32,887 nt of DNA from SYFY01 sp031385325 (GTDB taxonomy: Bacteria > Pseudomonadota > Gammaproteobacteria > Pseudomonadales > Azotimanducaceae), in assembly GCA_031385325.1 (NCBI GenBank), contig JANNBJ010000150.1, positions 1 through 32,887 of the forward strand. The letters are read 5' to 3'. The notes beneath the pieces were generated by a model. It did not search any database. It was not told the origin of the DNA and saw only the letters and a program-made list of their open reading frames with translations. The position numbers were made by a program, and so were the translations under genes. Positions 1-8,474 of this stretch are shown piece by piece (within the stretch, counting starts at the first letter, position 1; each line of letters opens with the position of its first letter).

Positions 1-348
1 CAGGGGGCGGCAATAACCGCTGCGGCTCTCGTGATGACGTTATGGGGATTGCCTTCCGGTGTCTCCATGGTTTTGGGTGGTTTTACCATCCTCCTGCCGA
101 ACGCGATTTTCGCGTGGGCATCCACCCGTCGGAGGTCCGGCGGCTGGTTATTGGTTCAGGGAGTCGTGAAGTTCCAGTTGTCGGTCGTCCTGATGGGGAT
201 CGTTTTCAGGTATCTCACTCCAGACCCTCTGGCCTTTTTTGCCGGCGTGATTGTCGCCTTGGTGGCGCACGTGATCGGCGGCTTCTGGTTGCAGAGCCAG
301 ACCCCTTACCAGGTGGCTCCTGGCAGGTCGAAATCTGTCGAGCAGTGA
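1..348 (+). CDS. atpI: ATP synthase subunit I (partial, 5' end outside window)
   Basis: The reading frame is open from base 1 and ends with TGA at 346-348, so the gene begins upstream of the window; an internal GTG/ATG at 31-36 is unlikely to be the true start. The 115 visible residues contain hydrophobic helices (for example around LPSGVSMVLGGFTILLPNAI and the segment ending in AHVIGGFWL), as expected for the small membrane protein AtpI, which helps assemble the c-ring of the ATP synthase. It lies 33 bp upstream of atpB at the head of the atp operon, its usual place. Identification rests on helix pattern and position, since AtpI is poorly conserved. Confidence 0.85.
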   Translation, partial: QGAAITAAALVMTLWGLPSGVSMVLGGFTILLPNAIFAWASTRRRSGGWLLVQGVVKFQLSVVLMGIVFRYLTPDPLAFFAGVIVALVAHVIGGFWLQSQTPYQVAPGRSKSVEQ

Positions 349-381
349 CAGCAACGAAACAGGCGATGGCACAGGAAGACG

Positions 382-1242
382 ATGGCAGGCGAAACCAAGG
401 CAGAGTACATACAGCATCACCTGATGAACCTCACCTATGGTCAGCATCCGGATGGCGCATGGGGTTTTGCCCATACTGCTGCTGAAGCCAAGGCCATGGG
501 CTTCTGGGCCATCAACGTGGATTCCATGTTCTGGGCGTTGGCCTCCGGCATAGCGTTTCTCTTGGTGTTTGGGGCGGCTGCAAGATCGGCGACCGCTGGT
601 GTGCCTGGTGGGTTGCAGAATTTTGTCGAAATGATCGTCGACTTCATCGATGACACGACTCGCAGTATCTTCAGTCACAAGAATGATCTGATCGCCCCAC
701 TGGCGCTGACGATCTTTGTCTGGGTGTTCATGATGAACCTCATGGATCTCGTGCCGATCGACTGGATTCCGTGGGTGGCGGGGGAGTTGGGTATTTCCCA
801 CATGAAGGTGGTGGCGACCACGGACCCGAACATCACGATGTCCATGGCGCTTTCTGTTTTCGTGCTGATTCTCTACTACAGCATCAAGTGCAAAGGCCTG
901 CTTGGCTTCCTTAAAGAGCTGACCATGCATCCGTTCCCGTCCGTTTGGGCTATTCCAATCAACTTCATCCTTGAATTCGTAGGGCTGATCGCGAAACCGC
1001 TGTCACTGGGTTTGCGGTTGTTCGGCAACATGTATGCCGGCGAGATGATCTTCATCCTGATCGCGCTCATGTTTTCCTTTCAGGCCTTCGGGCTGGCAGA
1101 AGCTGCGACCGTCGCGGGTGGAGCGCTGATGCAATTGGTCTGGGCCGGGTTTCACGTCATCGTGATCACGTTGCAGGCTTTCGTCTTCGCGGTGTTGACC
1201 ATCGTGTATCTCGCTCAAGCCCACCAGGTGGAAGAGCACTAG
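382..1242 (+). CDS. atpB: F1Fo ATP synthase subunit a
   Basis: This 286-residue membrane subunit forms the proton half-channels facing the c-ring. The diagnostic segment PLSLGLRLFGNMYAGE is present, with the essential arginine at about residue 212. The C-terminal helices (WAGFHVIVITLQAFVFAVLTIVY) match the family. Length is close to the E. coli protein. The ATG at 382 follows an AGGAAG ribosome-binding site at about 374. It is the second gene of the atp operon, just upstream of the c subunit, which it contacts in the motor. Confidence 0.98.
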   Translation: MAGETKAEYIQHHLMNLTYGQHPDGAWGFAHTAAEAKAMGFWAINVDSMFWALASGIAFLLVFGAAARSATAGVPGGLQNFVEMIVDFIDDTTRSIFSHKNDLIAPLALTIFVWVFMMNLMDLVPIDWIPWVAGELGISHMKVVATTDPNITMSMALSVFVLILYYSIKCKGLLGFLKELTMHPFPSVWAIPINFILEFVGLIAKPLSLGLRLFGNMYAGEMIFILIALMFSFQAFGLAEAATVAGGALMQLVWAGFHVIVITLQAFVFAVLTIVYLAQAHQVEEH

Positions 1243-1270
1243 TAATCGTCCTTAACAAAAGGGAGTCATC

Positions 1271-1501
1271 ATGGAGTTTGAAGTTCTGAAGTTTGTCGCC
1301 GGCGGCCTGTTTCTGGGCCTTGGCGCAATCGGTGCTGCGGTGGGCGTAGGCGTCCTTGGCGGCAAGTATCTGGAAGGGGTTGCCCGTCAGCCGGAGCTCA
1401 TGCCGATGTTGCGAACCCAGCTTTTTATCGTTCTGGGCCTGGTCGACGCCGTACCGATGATTTCGGTGGGCATCGGTCTGTATGTCGTCTTCGCAGTCTG
1501 A
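1271..1501 (+). CDS. atpE: F1Fo ATP synthase subunit c
   Basis: This 76-residue helical hairpin is the c-ring proteolipid. The polar loop RQPE lies at residues 39-42 and the proton-carrying carboxylate is Asp59 in the second helix (GLVDAVPMI). The glycine-rich first helix packs the ring. The residues around Asp59 are those of proton-type rings; the extra polar ligands of sodium-type c subunits are not seen. The ATG follows a GGGAG ribosome-binding site at about 1261. It lies between subunits a and b. Confidence 0.98.
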   Translation: MEFEVLKFVAGGLFLGLGAIGAAVGVGVLGGKYLEGVARQPELMPMLRTQLFIVLGLVDAVPMISVGIGLYVVFAV

Positions 1502-1546
1502 CATTCCCGGTTACCGACCAGCCGTTCAACAGTTAGAGAACGAGTC

Positions 1547-2017
1547 ATGAATCTGACCGCCACAATGCTCATCCAGACCGCACTCTTTTTTGTCTTCGTG
1601 TCGCTCTGCGTGAAATACCTCTGGCCACCGCTGATCGCGGCAATGCGGGCTCGTCAGGAAGCCATTGCCAACGGTCTCGCTGCCGCGGAAGAAGCCGACA
1701 AGCGTCTCGCTCAGGCGAGAAGTGGCGCCGAAGCAGAACTCGCCAAGGCCAAGGAAGAGGCGGCCGCGATCGTTGAGCAAGCGCGACAGCGCGCTGTTCA
1801 ATTGGTTGAGGCAGCAAAGAACGAAGCCCGTGCGGAAGGCGAACGGTTGAAAGAGGCAGCGCGCGGTGAAATCCAGCAGGAGATCAATCGCGCACGCGAA
1901 ACGCTCCGCGGCCAGATCGCGACGCTTGCGGTCCGCGGTGCCGAGAAAGTGCTTGGCGAATCAGTTGATGCCGGAAAGCACTCGCAGATGCTGAACCAGC
2001 TCGCAGCCGAACTGTAG
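1547..2017 (+). CDS. atpF: F1Fo ATP synthase subunit b
   Basis: This 156-residue protein has one N-terminal membrane helix (about residues 5-27) followed by a long alanine-, glutamate- and arginine-rich coiled coil. That is the classic architecture of the peripheral stalk, which holds F1 still against the rotating c-ring. Length equals that of the E. coli protein. The C terminus would bind the delta subunit, encoded 13 bp downstream. No second b-type gene (b') is present, so the stalk is presumably a homodimer, as in other gammaproteobacteria. Confidence 0.97.
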   Translation: MNLTATMLIQTALFFVFVSLCVKYLWPPLIAAMRARQEAIANGLAAAEEADKRLAQARSGAEAELAKAKEEAAAIVEQARQRAVQLVEAAKNEARAEGERLKEAARGEIQQEINRARETLRGQIATLAVRGAEKVLGESVDAGKHSQMLNQLAAEL

Positions 2018-2030
2018 GCAGAGACAAAGC

Positions 2031-2570
2031 ATGGCAGAGCTCACCACCGTCAGTCGTCCCTACGCCAACGCAATCTTTAACCTGGCGAAGAAAGAGCGTC
2101 AGCTGCCCGCATGGTCAAAAATGCTGGGTGTCCTGACCGGGACAGCCGCAGATGATCGAGTCAGACGTTTGCTTGAATCTCCCGAGATCGCCAACCAGGT
2201 GAAAGCGCAGCGGCTCATCGAAGTCTGTTCGGATGACCTGGACGATCGGGGTCGTCGGTTCCTTCGGGTTCTGGCCGAAAATGATCGCCTGGATCTGATC
2301 GCCGCCATTGCCGAACAGTTCGAACAACTGAAAGCGCAGGAAGAACGGATACTCGAAGTTGAAGTCATTTCAGCATATGCCGTTTCCGAGAGCGAAGAGC
2401 GCAATCTCAAACAAGCGCTTGAACGCAAATTCGAGAAGCAAGTGATACTCGCGAGCCGAGTTGATTCAGCCCTGATTGGCGGGGCAATCATTCGGGCCGG
2501 TGATACGGTCATCGATGGCTCCGTGCGAGGCAAGCTCGACAAACTCGCGGAATCACTCCTGCGAACCTGA
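2031..2570 (+). CDS. atpH: F1Fo ATP synthase subunit delta
   Basis: This 179-residue protein opens with the typical delta/OSCP start (TVSRPYANAIFNLAKK) and ends with the conserved C-terminal region (ALIGGAIIRAGDTVIDGSVRGKL). Delta caps the F1 head and links it to the b-subunit stalk. It follows atpF closely and precedes atpA by 58 bp. No terminator-like structure was seen in that gap, so the operon probably reads through. Confidence 0.97.
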   Translation: MAELTTVSRPYANAIFNLAKKERQLPAWSKMLGVLTGTAADDRVRRLLESPEIANQVKAQRLIEVCSDDLDDRGRRFLRVLAENDRLDLIAAIAEQFEQLKAQEERILEVEVISAYAVSESEERNLKQALERKFEKQVILASRVDSALIGGAIIRAGDTVIDGSVRGKLDKLAESLLRT

Positions 2571-2628
2571 GTCGTCCGTACAACAAGTTCCAGTCATTAG
2601 CGAATAGAACAAAGATCAGGACAAAAGA

Positions 2629-4173
2629 ATGCAGCAACTCAATCCCTCCGAAATCAGCGACATCATCCGCGGCCGAATCGAGCGTCTTGATCTCGCCGCA
2701 GAAGCGCAGAATGAAGGAACGATCGTCAGCGTATCCGACGGTATCGTCCGCATTCACGGGCTTGCAGATGCGCAATACGGTGAAATGATCGAGTTCCCCG
2801 GTGGCATCTATGGCATGGCGCTCAACCTGGAGCGCGATAGCGTGGGTGTCGTCGTTCTGGGGGACTACAAGAGCTTGACCGAAGGCGTGACTGCACGATG
2901 CACCGGCCGAATACTCGAAGTCCCGATCGGCCGTGAGCTGCTTGGTCGCGTGGTCGACTCACTGGGCAATCCAATCGATGGGAAGGGTCCCATCAATGCC
3001 ACGCTGACTGCACCGATTGAAAAGGTTGCGCCTGGTGTTATCGCTCGCGAAAGTGTGAAGCAGCCGGTGCAGACCGGTCTGAAGTGTATCGATGCGATGG
3101 TTCCCGTCGGTCGAGGTCAGCGAGAGCTGATTATCGGTGACCGGCAGATTGGCAAGACCGCAATCGCGATCGATACGATCATCAATCAGAAGAGCAGCGG
3201 AATTAAATGCGTCTATGTTGCCATCGGGCAGAAGATGTCGACTGTAGCCAACATCGTCCGCACACTCGAAGAGCACGGTGCGATGGAGTACACCATTGTT
3301 GTTGCGGCGTCCGCTTCTGATCCTGCGCCGATGCAGTTCATCGCGCCGTATTCCGGTTGTTCGATGGGTGAGTTCTTCCGCGATCGCGGTGAAGACTGCC
3401 TGATCATTTATGATGACCTGACCAAGCAGGCATGGGCGTATCGCCAGATTTCCCTGCTGCTGCGCCGACCACCGGGTCGTGAGGCTTATCCAGGCGACGT
3501 GTTCTATCTGCACTCACGGCTCCTCGAGCGAGCGGCGCGCGTCAATGCAGAATATGTGGAGCGATTTACCAACGGAGAAGTGAAAGGCAAAACCGGCTCT
3601 CTCACCGCACTGCCGATCATTGAAACCCAGGCGGGTGACGTTTCGGCGTTTGTTCCGACCAACGTGATCTCGATTACCGACGGCCAGATATTCCTCGAAG
3701 CACGGAACTTCAATGCAGGACAGCGTCCTGCCATGAGTCCGGGAACTTCGGTATCTCGAGTAGGTGGTGACGCACAGGTTTCCTTCATCAAGAAAATCGC
3801 TGGCGGGATCAAACTTGCACTGGCCCAGTACCGTGAACTGGCAGCGTTCTCTCAGTTTGCGTCCGACCTTGATGAGGCCACCCGCAAACAACTCGAACAC
3901 GGTCAGCGTGTGACGGAGTTGATGAAACAGAAGCAGTACGCGCCGATGAGCGTTGCCGAGATGGGTGTTTCCCTGTTTGCAGCCAACGACGGGTTTCTGC
4001 AGGACGTGGCCGTCAACAAAGTCCTCGACTTCGAGCGGGCGTTGCTGGACTACATGAACTCGCAGCAAGCCGCGTTCATGAAGAAGGTCAATGAGACAGG
4101 CGTCTATAACGACGAGATCGTCAGCACGATGCGTGCGGCGATCAAGCAGTTCAAGGCGACCCAGACTTACTGA
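2629..4173 (+). CDS. atpA: F1Fo ATP synthase subunit alpha
   Basis: This 514-residue non-catalytic nucleotide-binding subunit of F1 has a Walker A loop at residues 170-177 reading GDRQIGKT, the B-strand region DCLIIYDDLTK, and the family stretch LLLRRPPGREAYPGDVFYLHSRLLERAA. The C-terminal segment ALAQYRELAAFSQFASDLD is also typical. The usual bacterial P-loop is GDRQTGKT; here the fifth position is Ile instead of Thr, while the Gly-Lys-Thr core is kept. Length matches the family (E. coli 513). It lies between delta and gamma. Confidence 0.99.
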   Translation: MQQLNPSEISDIIRGRIERLDLAAEAQNEGTIVSVSDGIVRIHGLADAQYGEMIEFPGGIYGMALNLERDSVGVVVLGDYKSLTEGVTARCTGRILEVPIGRELLGRVVDSLGNPIDGKGPINATLTAPIEKVAPGVIARESVKQPVQTGLKCIDAMVPVGRGQRELIIGDRQIGKTAIAIDTIINQKSSGIKCVYVAIGQKMSTVANIVRTLEEHGAMEYTIVVAASASDPAPMQFIAPYSGCSMGEFFRDRGEDCLIIYDDLTKQAWAYRQISLLLRRPPGREAYPGDVFYLHSRLLERAARVNAEYVERFTNGEVKGKTGSLTALPIIETQAGDVSAFVPTNVISITDGQIFLEARNFNAGQRPAMSPGTSVSRVGGDAQVSFIKKIAGGIKLALAQYRELAAFSQFASDLDEATRKQLEHGQRVTELMKQKQYAPMSVAEMGVSLFAANDGFLQDVAVNKVLDFERALLDYMNSQQAAFMKKVNETGVYNDEIVSTMRAAIKQFKATQTY

Positions 4174-4206
4174 CAGGCAAATGATAGTTAGCGCAGAGGC
4201 TCTAGC

Positions 4207-5067
4207 ATGGCAGTAGGCAAAGAAATTCGGACCAAGATCAAGAGCGTGCAGAACACGCAGAAGATCACCAGCGCCATGCAGATGGTCGCTGCGTCCAAGA
4301 TGCGACGAACGCAGGATCGGATGAAACACGGCAGCCCCTATGCCACGCGCATTCGCGCGATGATTGGGCACCTCGCCAACGCCAATCCGGAATACAAACA
4401 CATCTATATGCAGTCGCGCGAAGTCAAGCGCATTGGCTATGTCGTCATTTCAAGCGACAAGGGGTTGTGTGGAGGGCTGAACGTCAACCTGTTCCGTACG
4501 CTGGTACGTGACATGGGCGAGTGGCGTAGCAAGAACATCCAGAGCGACATGGGATTGGTGGGTAACAAGGCCGCAGGCTTTTTCAGATCCATGGGTGGAA
4601 GCGTCAAGGCAGTGATGGCCCCGGTAGGCGAGACTCCGGCGATTGCTGATCTGATCGGCGGCATCAAGGTGATGCTCGAACTGTACGAGCGCGGAGAGAT
4701 CGATCGGTTGTACATCGCCAGCAACGAGTTTGTGAACACCATGACGCAGAAGCCGGTGATCAGACAATTGTTGCCTCTGGAACCAGAGGCTAACGATGCG
4801 TACCACCATCGATGGGACTACCTGTACGAGCCTGACGCACGTCAGTTGATCGAAGGGCTGGTCACACGATTTGTCGAATCACAGGTGTATCAAGCAGTGG
4901 TCGAAAATGCGGCCTGCGAGCAGGCGGCGAAGATGATTGCGATGAAAAACGCCACGGAGAATGCCGGCAAGGTCATCGAAGAGCTGACGTTGATCTACAA
5001 CAACGCGCGTCAGGCAGCCATTACTCAGGAAATTGCAGAAATTGTCGGTGGTGCAGCGGCCGTTTAA
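4207..5067 (+). CDS. atpG: F1Fo ATP synthase subunit gamma
   Basis: This 286-residue central rotor shaft has the conserved N-terminal helix (KEIRTKIKSVQNTQKITSAM) and the conserved C-terminal helix (ELTLIYNNARQAAITQEIAEIV), which pair as the coiled coil inside the alpha-beta ring. The middle contains VVISSDKGLCGGLNVNLFR, a family signature. Length matches E. coli (287). The gap of about 60 bp to atpD holds only the next ribosome-binding site. Confidence 0.99.
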   Translation: MAVGKEIRTKIKSVQNTQKITSAMQMVAASKMRRTQDRMKHGSPYATRIRAMIGHLANANPEYKHIYMQSREVKRIGYVVISSDKGLCGGLNVNLFRTLVRDMGEWRSKNIQSDMGLVGNKAAGFFRSMGGSVKAVMAPVGETPAIADLIGGIKVMLELYERGEIDRLYIASNEFVNTMTQKPVIRQLLPLEPEANDAYHHRWDYLYEPDARQLIEGLVTRFVESQVYQAVVENAACEQAAKMIAMKNATENAGKVIEELTLIYNNARQAAITQEIAEIVGGAAAV

Positions 5068-5127
5068 GGCCCGCGCCCCCAAACCAAATAAGCCCAATAG
5101 CCGACTTAACGTAACAAGAGGTTGAGC

Positions 5128-6510
5128 ATGAGCAGCGGTCGAATCGTACAAATCATCGGCGCGGTCGTGGACGTGGAGTTTGATCGGGTCAACGTACCCA
5201 AGGTCTATGACGCATTGACCGTCAACGCCACGGGCCTGACCCTTGAAGTCCAGCAGCAGCTCGGCGACGGAATTGTTCGCGCGATCGCCATGGGGCCGTC
5301 CGATGGGTTGTCGCGGGGGCTGGAAGTCAACAACACGGGCGCGCCAATCACCATCCCGGTCGGCGAAGAAACACTTGGCCGAATTCTCGATGTGCTGGGA
5401 CATCCGATCGACGAAAAAGGGCCGGTCAACGCGAGATCGCATGCGCCGATTCACCGCGCACCTCCGTCATACGAAGATCAGCGCGGTGGTAACGAACTGC
5501 TGGAAACGGGCGTCAAGGTAATCGACCTGATCTGCCCGTTTGCCAAGGGCGGCAAGGTTGGTCTGTTCGGTGGCGCTGGAGTTGGCAAGACCGTAACGAT
5601 GCTTGAGCTGATCCGAAACATCGCCACGGAGCACGCGGGGTTATCAGTGTTTGCTGGAGTGGGCGAGCGAACTCGGGAAGGCAATGACTTCTACCACGAG
5701 ATGGCGGAAGCAGGCGTTCTGGACAAGATCTCCCTGGTGTTCGGCCAGATGAACGAGCCTCCAGGTAACCGGCTTCGTGTTGCGCTGACTGGACTGACCC
5801 TGGCTGAAAAATTCCGTGACGATGGCAAAGACGTTTTGCTGTTCGTTGACAACATCTATCGTTACACGCTTGCAGGGACCGAGGTGTCTGCACTGCTGGG
5901 ACGCATGCCGTCTGCAGTGGGATACCAACCCAACCTCGCCGAAGAGATGGGCGTGTTGCAAGAGCGAATTACCACCACCAAGACCGGTTCCATCACTTCA
6001 GTGCAAGCAGTCTACGTTCCCGCGGACGACCTGACCGACCCGTCACCGGCAACGACATTCGCCCACCTTGATTCGACGGTGACCTTGTCTCGAGCGATCA
6101 CTGACCTCGGCATCTACCCAGCGGTGGATCCTCTGGACTCATCGTCGCGTCAGCTGGATCCGCTGGTGGTCGGTCAAGAGCACTACGATGTGGCTCGCCG
6201 GGTACAACAGGTACTGCAGCGCTACCAGGAATTACGGGACATCATTGCCATTCTCGGCATGGACGAATTGACCGAAGACGACAAGCGGCTCGTATACCGG
6301 GCTCGCAAAGTTCAGAAATTCTTCTCGCAACCCATGTTCGTCGCGGCGCAGTTCACAGGTCAGGAAGGCAAGTTCGTATCTCGTGAAGATTCGGTTCGAA
6401 GCTTCAAGGCGATCCTTGACGGCGAGTACGATCATCTTCCCGAAGACGCGTTTTACATGGTCGGGGCGATCGAGGACGCGGTCGAGAAAGCCAAGCGACT
6501 TCAGTCCTGA
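5128..6510 (+). CDS. atpD: F1Fo ATP synthase subunit beta (catalytic)
   Basis: This 460-residue catalytic subunit has Walker A GGAGVGKT at residues 148-155, the GERTREGND segment with the catalytic Glu, the Walker B region DVLLFVDNIYRYTLAGTEVS, and ALLGRMPSAVGYQP. I chose ATG 5128, which has an AAGAGG ribosome-binding site seven bases upstream, over an in-frame TTG two codons earlier. The product makes ATP from ADP and phosphate at the inner face of the membrane. The gene is followed after two bases by atpC, so the two are probably translationally coupled. Confidence 0.99.
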   Translation: MSSGRIVQIIGAVVDVEFDRVNVPKVYDALTVNATGLTLEVQQQLGDGIVRAIAMGPSDGLSRGLEVNNTGAPITIPVGEETLGRILDVLGHPIDEKGPVNARSHAPIHRAPPSYEDQRGGNELLETGVKVIDLICPFAKGGKVGLFGGAGVGKTVTMLELIRNIATEHAGLSVFAGVGERTREGNDFYHEMAEAGVLDKISLVFGQMNEPPGNRLRVALTGLTLAEKFRDDGKDVLLFVDNIYRYTLAGTEVSALLGRMPSAVGYQPNLAEEMGVLQERITTTKTGSITSVQAVYVPADDLTDPSPATTFAHLDSTVTLSRAITDLGIYPAVDPLDSSSRQLDPLVVGQEHYDVARRVQQVLQRYQELRDIIAILGMDELTEDDKRLVYRARKVQKFFSQPMFVAAQFTGQEGKFVSREDSVRSFKAILDGEYDHLPEDAFYMVGAIEDAVEKAKRLQS

Positions 6511-6512
6511 TC

Positions 6513-6932
6513 ATGAACAGCATTCATTGCGACATCGTCAGCGCTGAAAAGGCCATCTTCTCCGGCGAGGTCGCCATGATCTCGTTGCGGGGAACTGTCG
6601 GTGAGCTGGGTATCTATCCCGGCCACGCTCCGCTGCTGACCGGAATCAATCCAGGCGCAGTCCAACTGACGTTGCCAAACGGTGAGAAAGAAATTTTTTA
6701 CGCGTCTGGCGGGTTTCTTGAGATTCAGCCAGGCATCGTCACGATTCTCGCCGATACGGCGGAGCGTGCGGAGGACCTGGATGAAGCGTCAGCTGAACAA
6801 GCTCGCCAGGCCGCCGAACGGGCCATGAAGGAAAACGCCGCGGACTTCGATTTTTCTCTCGCCGCGGCACAGTTGGCGGAGGCTCATGCGCAATTGAGAA
6901 CACTCGACGAGTTGCGCCGCCGCCGCCATTGA
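6513..6932 (+). CDS. atpC: F1Fo ATP synthase subunit epsilon
   Basis: This 139-residue protein has the N-terminal beta-sandwich motifs LRGTVGELGIYPGHAPLLTGI and FYASGGFLEIQPGIVTILADTAERAEDLDE, followed by a helical C-terminal hairpin ending in an Arg-rich stretch. Epsilon joins gamma to the c-ring and its C-terminal helices can inhibit hydrolysis. Length equals that of E. coli. It starts two bases after the atpD stop and is the last gene of the operon; a hairpin candidate lies about 85 bp downstream. Confidence 0.98.
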   Translation: MNSIHCDIVSAEKAIFSGEVAMISLRGTVGELGIYPGHAPLLTGINPGAVQLTLPNGEKEIFYASGGFLEIQPGIVTILADTAERAEDLDEASAEQARQAAERAMKENAADFDFSLAAAQLAEAHAQLRTLDELRRRRH

Positions 6933-7016
6933 CCGCTGATGCCAATCGTGCGGGACAACGCTGATTCGGACTGATCTGGACCGATGTGCTGAGCAGGCCG
7001 TGACCCGGTATGAAAA

Positions 7017-7036
7017 GAGGTGACGGTCGTCACCTC
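7017..7036. terminator. Perfect 8-bp inverted repeat between atpC and glmU
   Basis: GAGGTGAC at 7017-7024 is followed by a GGTC loop and the exact reverse complement GTCACCTC at 7029-7036. Four A bases precede it and ATTT follows. It could be a weak terminator of the atp operon. Because the right arm also covers the place where a -35 element would lie for the TATAAT at 7055, it could instead be an operator. Without a real T tract I cannot decide. Confidence 0.45.
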
Positions 7037-7054
7037 CATTTCCTCCTGACTGCC

Positions 7055-7060
7055 TATAAT
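7055..7060 (+). promoter_or_regulatory. Consensus -10 element upstream of glmU
   Basis: A perfect TATAAT lies 30 bp before the glmU ATG and is followed by CCCCGG, a GC-rich discriminator. No good -35 hexamer is seen 16-18 bp upstream, where the inverted repeat at 7017-7036 lies instead. It would give a leader of about 24 bases. It supports glmU-glmS being transcribed separately from the atp operon. Confidence 0.55.
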
Positions 7061-7090
7061 CCCCGGTTGCTACGGCATGGATATCCGTTA

Positions 7091-8458
7091 ATGAACCTCG
7101 AAGTCGTGATTCTCGCTGCGGGGCAAGGCACCCGCATGCGCTCCAGTCTCCCGAAAGTCCTTCACCCTATTGCTGGCAAGCCCATGTTGACTCACGTGAC
7201 AGATGCCGCGCGCACGTTGTCGCCGAAGGCTATTCATGTGGTCGTTCGACCGGGATCGGAGGCGATCAAGGATGCCTTGGGAAAAGGGCTTGATTGGGTT
7301 GAGCAAACCGAGCAGCTGGGTACAGCTCATGCCGTTGCACAGGCAATGTCCGCTATCGCAAAAGATTCCACGGTGCTGGTGTTGTTTGGTGATGTTCCGC
7401 TGGTGAGCACACAGACGATTGCCCGTTGTGCCGAACATGCATCGCGAGGCGTCTTGTCTCTGGTGACCGCAAACCTGTCAGACCCCGCGGAGCTCGGTCG
7501 AATTGTTCGGGAAAATGGCCGAATCACGCGAATCGTTGAGTTCAAGGACGCGTCTGCAGAGATTCGAGCGATACGCGAAATAAACTCAGGAATTCTGGCG
7601 GCCCCGCGAGCGTTGCTCGAGAAGTTCTTTGCGACCATGAGTAATGACAACGCACAAGGCGAGTTCTATCTCACCGATGTTGTCGCGCACGCAATTGCGA
7701 ACGGTCAAACAGTTGAAGGAGTCTTTGCAAACTCTGAAATGGAAGTCACTGGCGTCAACAACCGGGTTCAGCTGGCAGAAGTCGAGCGCGCTTATCAGTT
7801 GATCCAGGCTAATCGCTTGATGCTGTCCGGCGTCACGATCGCCGATCCGTCGCGGTTGGACATTCGAGGTGAGGTGAAGACCGGCACAGATGTGTTTATT
7901 GATATCAATGTCGTGTTGTCCGGTGCCGTTGAGCTTGGAGACCATGTCCATGTGGGGCCAGGCGCCGTGATCAGCAACAGCAAACTTGGCGCAGGGGTTC
8001 GCGTTGAGGCGAATACTGTAATCGATGGTGCGGTGATCGGTGCGCGCTGTGTATTGGGACCGTTTGCACGACTGCGTCCCGGCACCGAACTCGGCGACGG
8101 GGTTCGTATTGGCAATTTCGTTGAAACGAAGAAAACGAGGATGGGATCAGGCTCAAAGGCTAATCACCTTGCCTATCTGGGTGATGCCGAGATTGGCAGC
8201 GAAAGCAACATCGGCGCCGGCACCATCACCTGTAATTACGATGGCTCACCAGTCAAGAAGCGTACGGAGATTGGTGACCGGGTATTCGTTGGCTCCAATT
8301 CAACGTTGGTCGCACCCATTCAAATCGCAGACGACGCCTTTATAGCCGCGGGCTCGGCGGTAACCAGCAAGATCGAAGCCGGTGATCTCGCAGTGGCAAG
8401 AGCGAAACAACGCAACATCAAAGGATGGACGCCGCCATATCGGCGTCACACGAAGTAG
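7091..8458 (+). CDS. glmU: Bifunctional GlcNAc-1-P uridyltransferase / GlcN-1-P acetyltransferase
   Basis: GlmU makes UDP-GlcNAc from glucosamine-1-phosphate in the cytoplasm, for peptidoglycan and lipopolysaccharide. The N-terminal uridyltransferase motif LAAGQGTRMRSSLPK is at residues 8-22. The C-terminal half has the repeating hexapeptide left-handed beta helix (for example VHVGPGAVISNSKLGAGVRVEANTVI, shown only in part) and the acetyltransferase segment NIGAGTITCNYDG. I chose ATG 7091 (455 residues, E. coli 456). An open frame reaches back to 7010 but would place the -10 element and the inverted repeat inside the gene. glmS follows after 16 bp. Confidence 0.97.
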   Translation: MNLEVVILAAGQGTRMRSSLPKVLHPIAGKPMLTHVTDAARTLSPKAIHVVVRPGSEAIKDALGKGLDWVEQTEQLGTAHAVAQAMSAIAKDSTVLVLFGDVPLVSTQTIARCAEHASRGVLSLVTANLSDPAELGRIVRENGRITRIVEFKDASAEIRAIREINSGILAAPRALLEKFFATMSNDNAQGEFYLTDVVAHAIANGQTVEGVFANSEMEVTGVNNRVQLAEVERAYQLIQANRLMLSGVTIADPSRLDIRGEVKTGTDVFIDINVVLSGAVELGDHVHVGPGAVISNSKLGAGVRVEANTVIDGAVIGARCVLGPFARLRPGTELGDGVRIGNFVETKKTRMGSGSKANHLAYLGDAEIGSESNIGAGTITCNYDGSPVKKRTEIGDRVFVGSNSTLVAPIQIADDAFIAAGSAVTSKIEAGDLAVARAKQRNIKGWTPPYRRHTK

Positions 8459-8474
8459 TTCAAGAGGATCGAAC

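Noticed and set aside
148..930. 260-residue minus-strand open frame opposite atpI/atpB
   Set aside because: Rich in His, Arg and Gln in the manner of antisense frames of membrane-protein genes; no domain seen.
3514..4401. 295-residue open frame on the minus strand opposite atpA/atpG
   Set aside because: It is antisense to two highly conserved ATP synthase genes, has no recognisable family features, and follows the codon pattern of the real genes.
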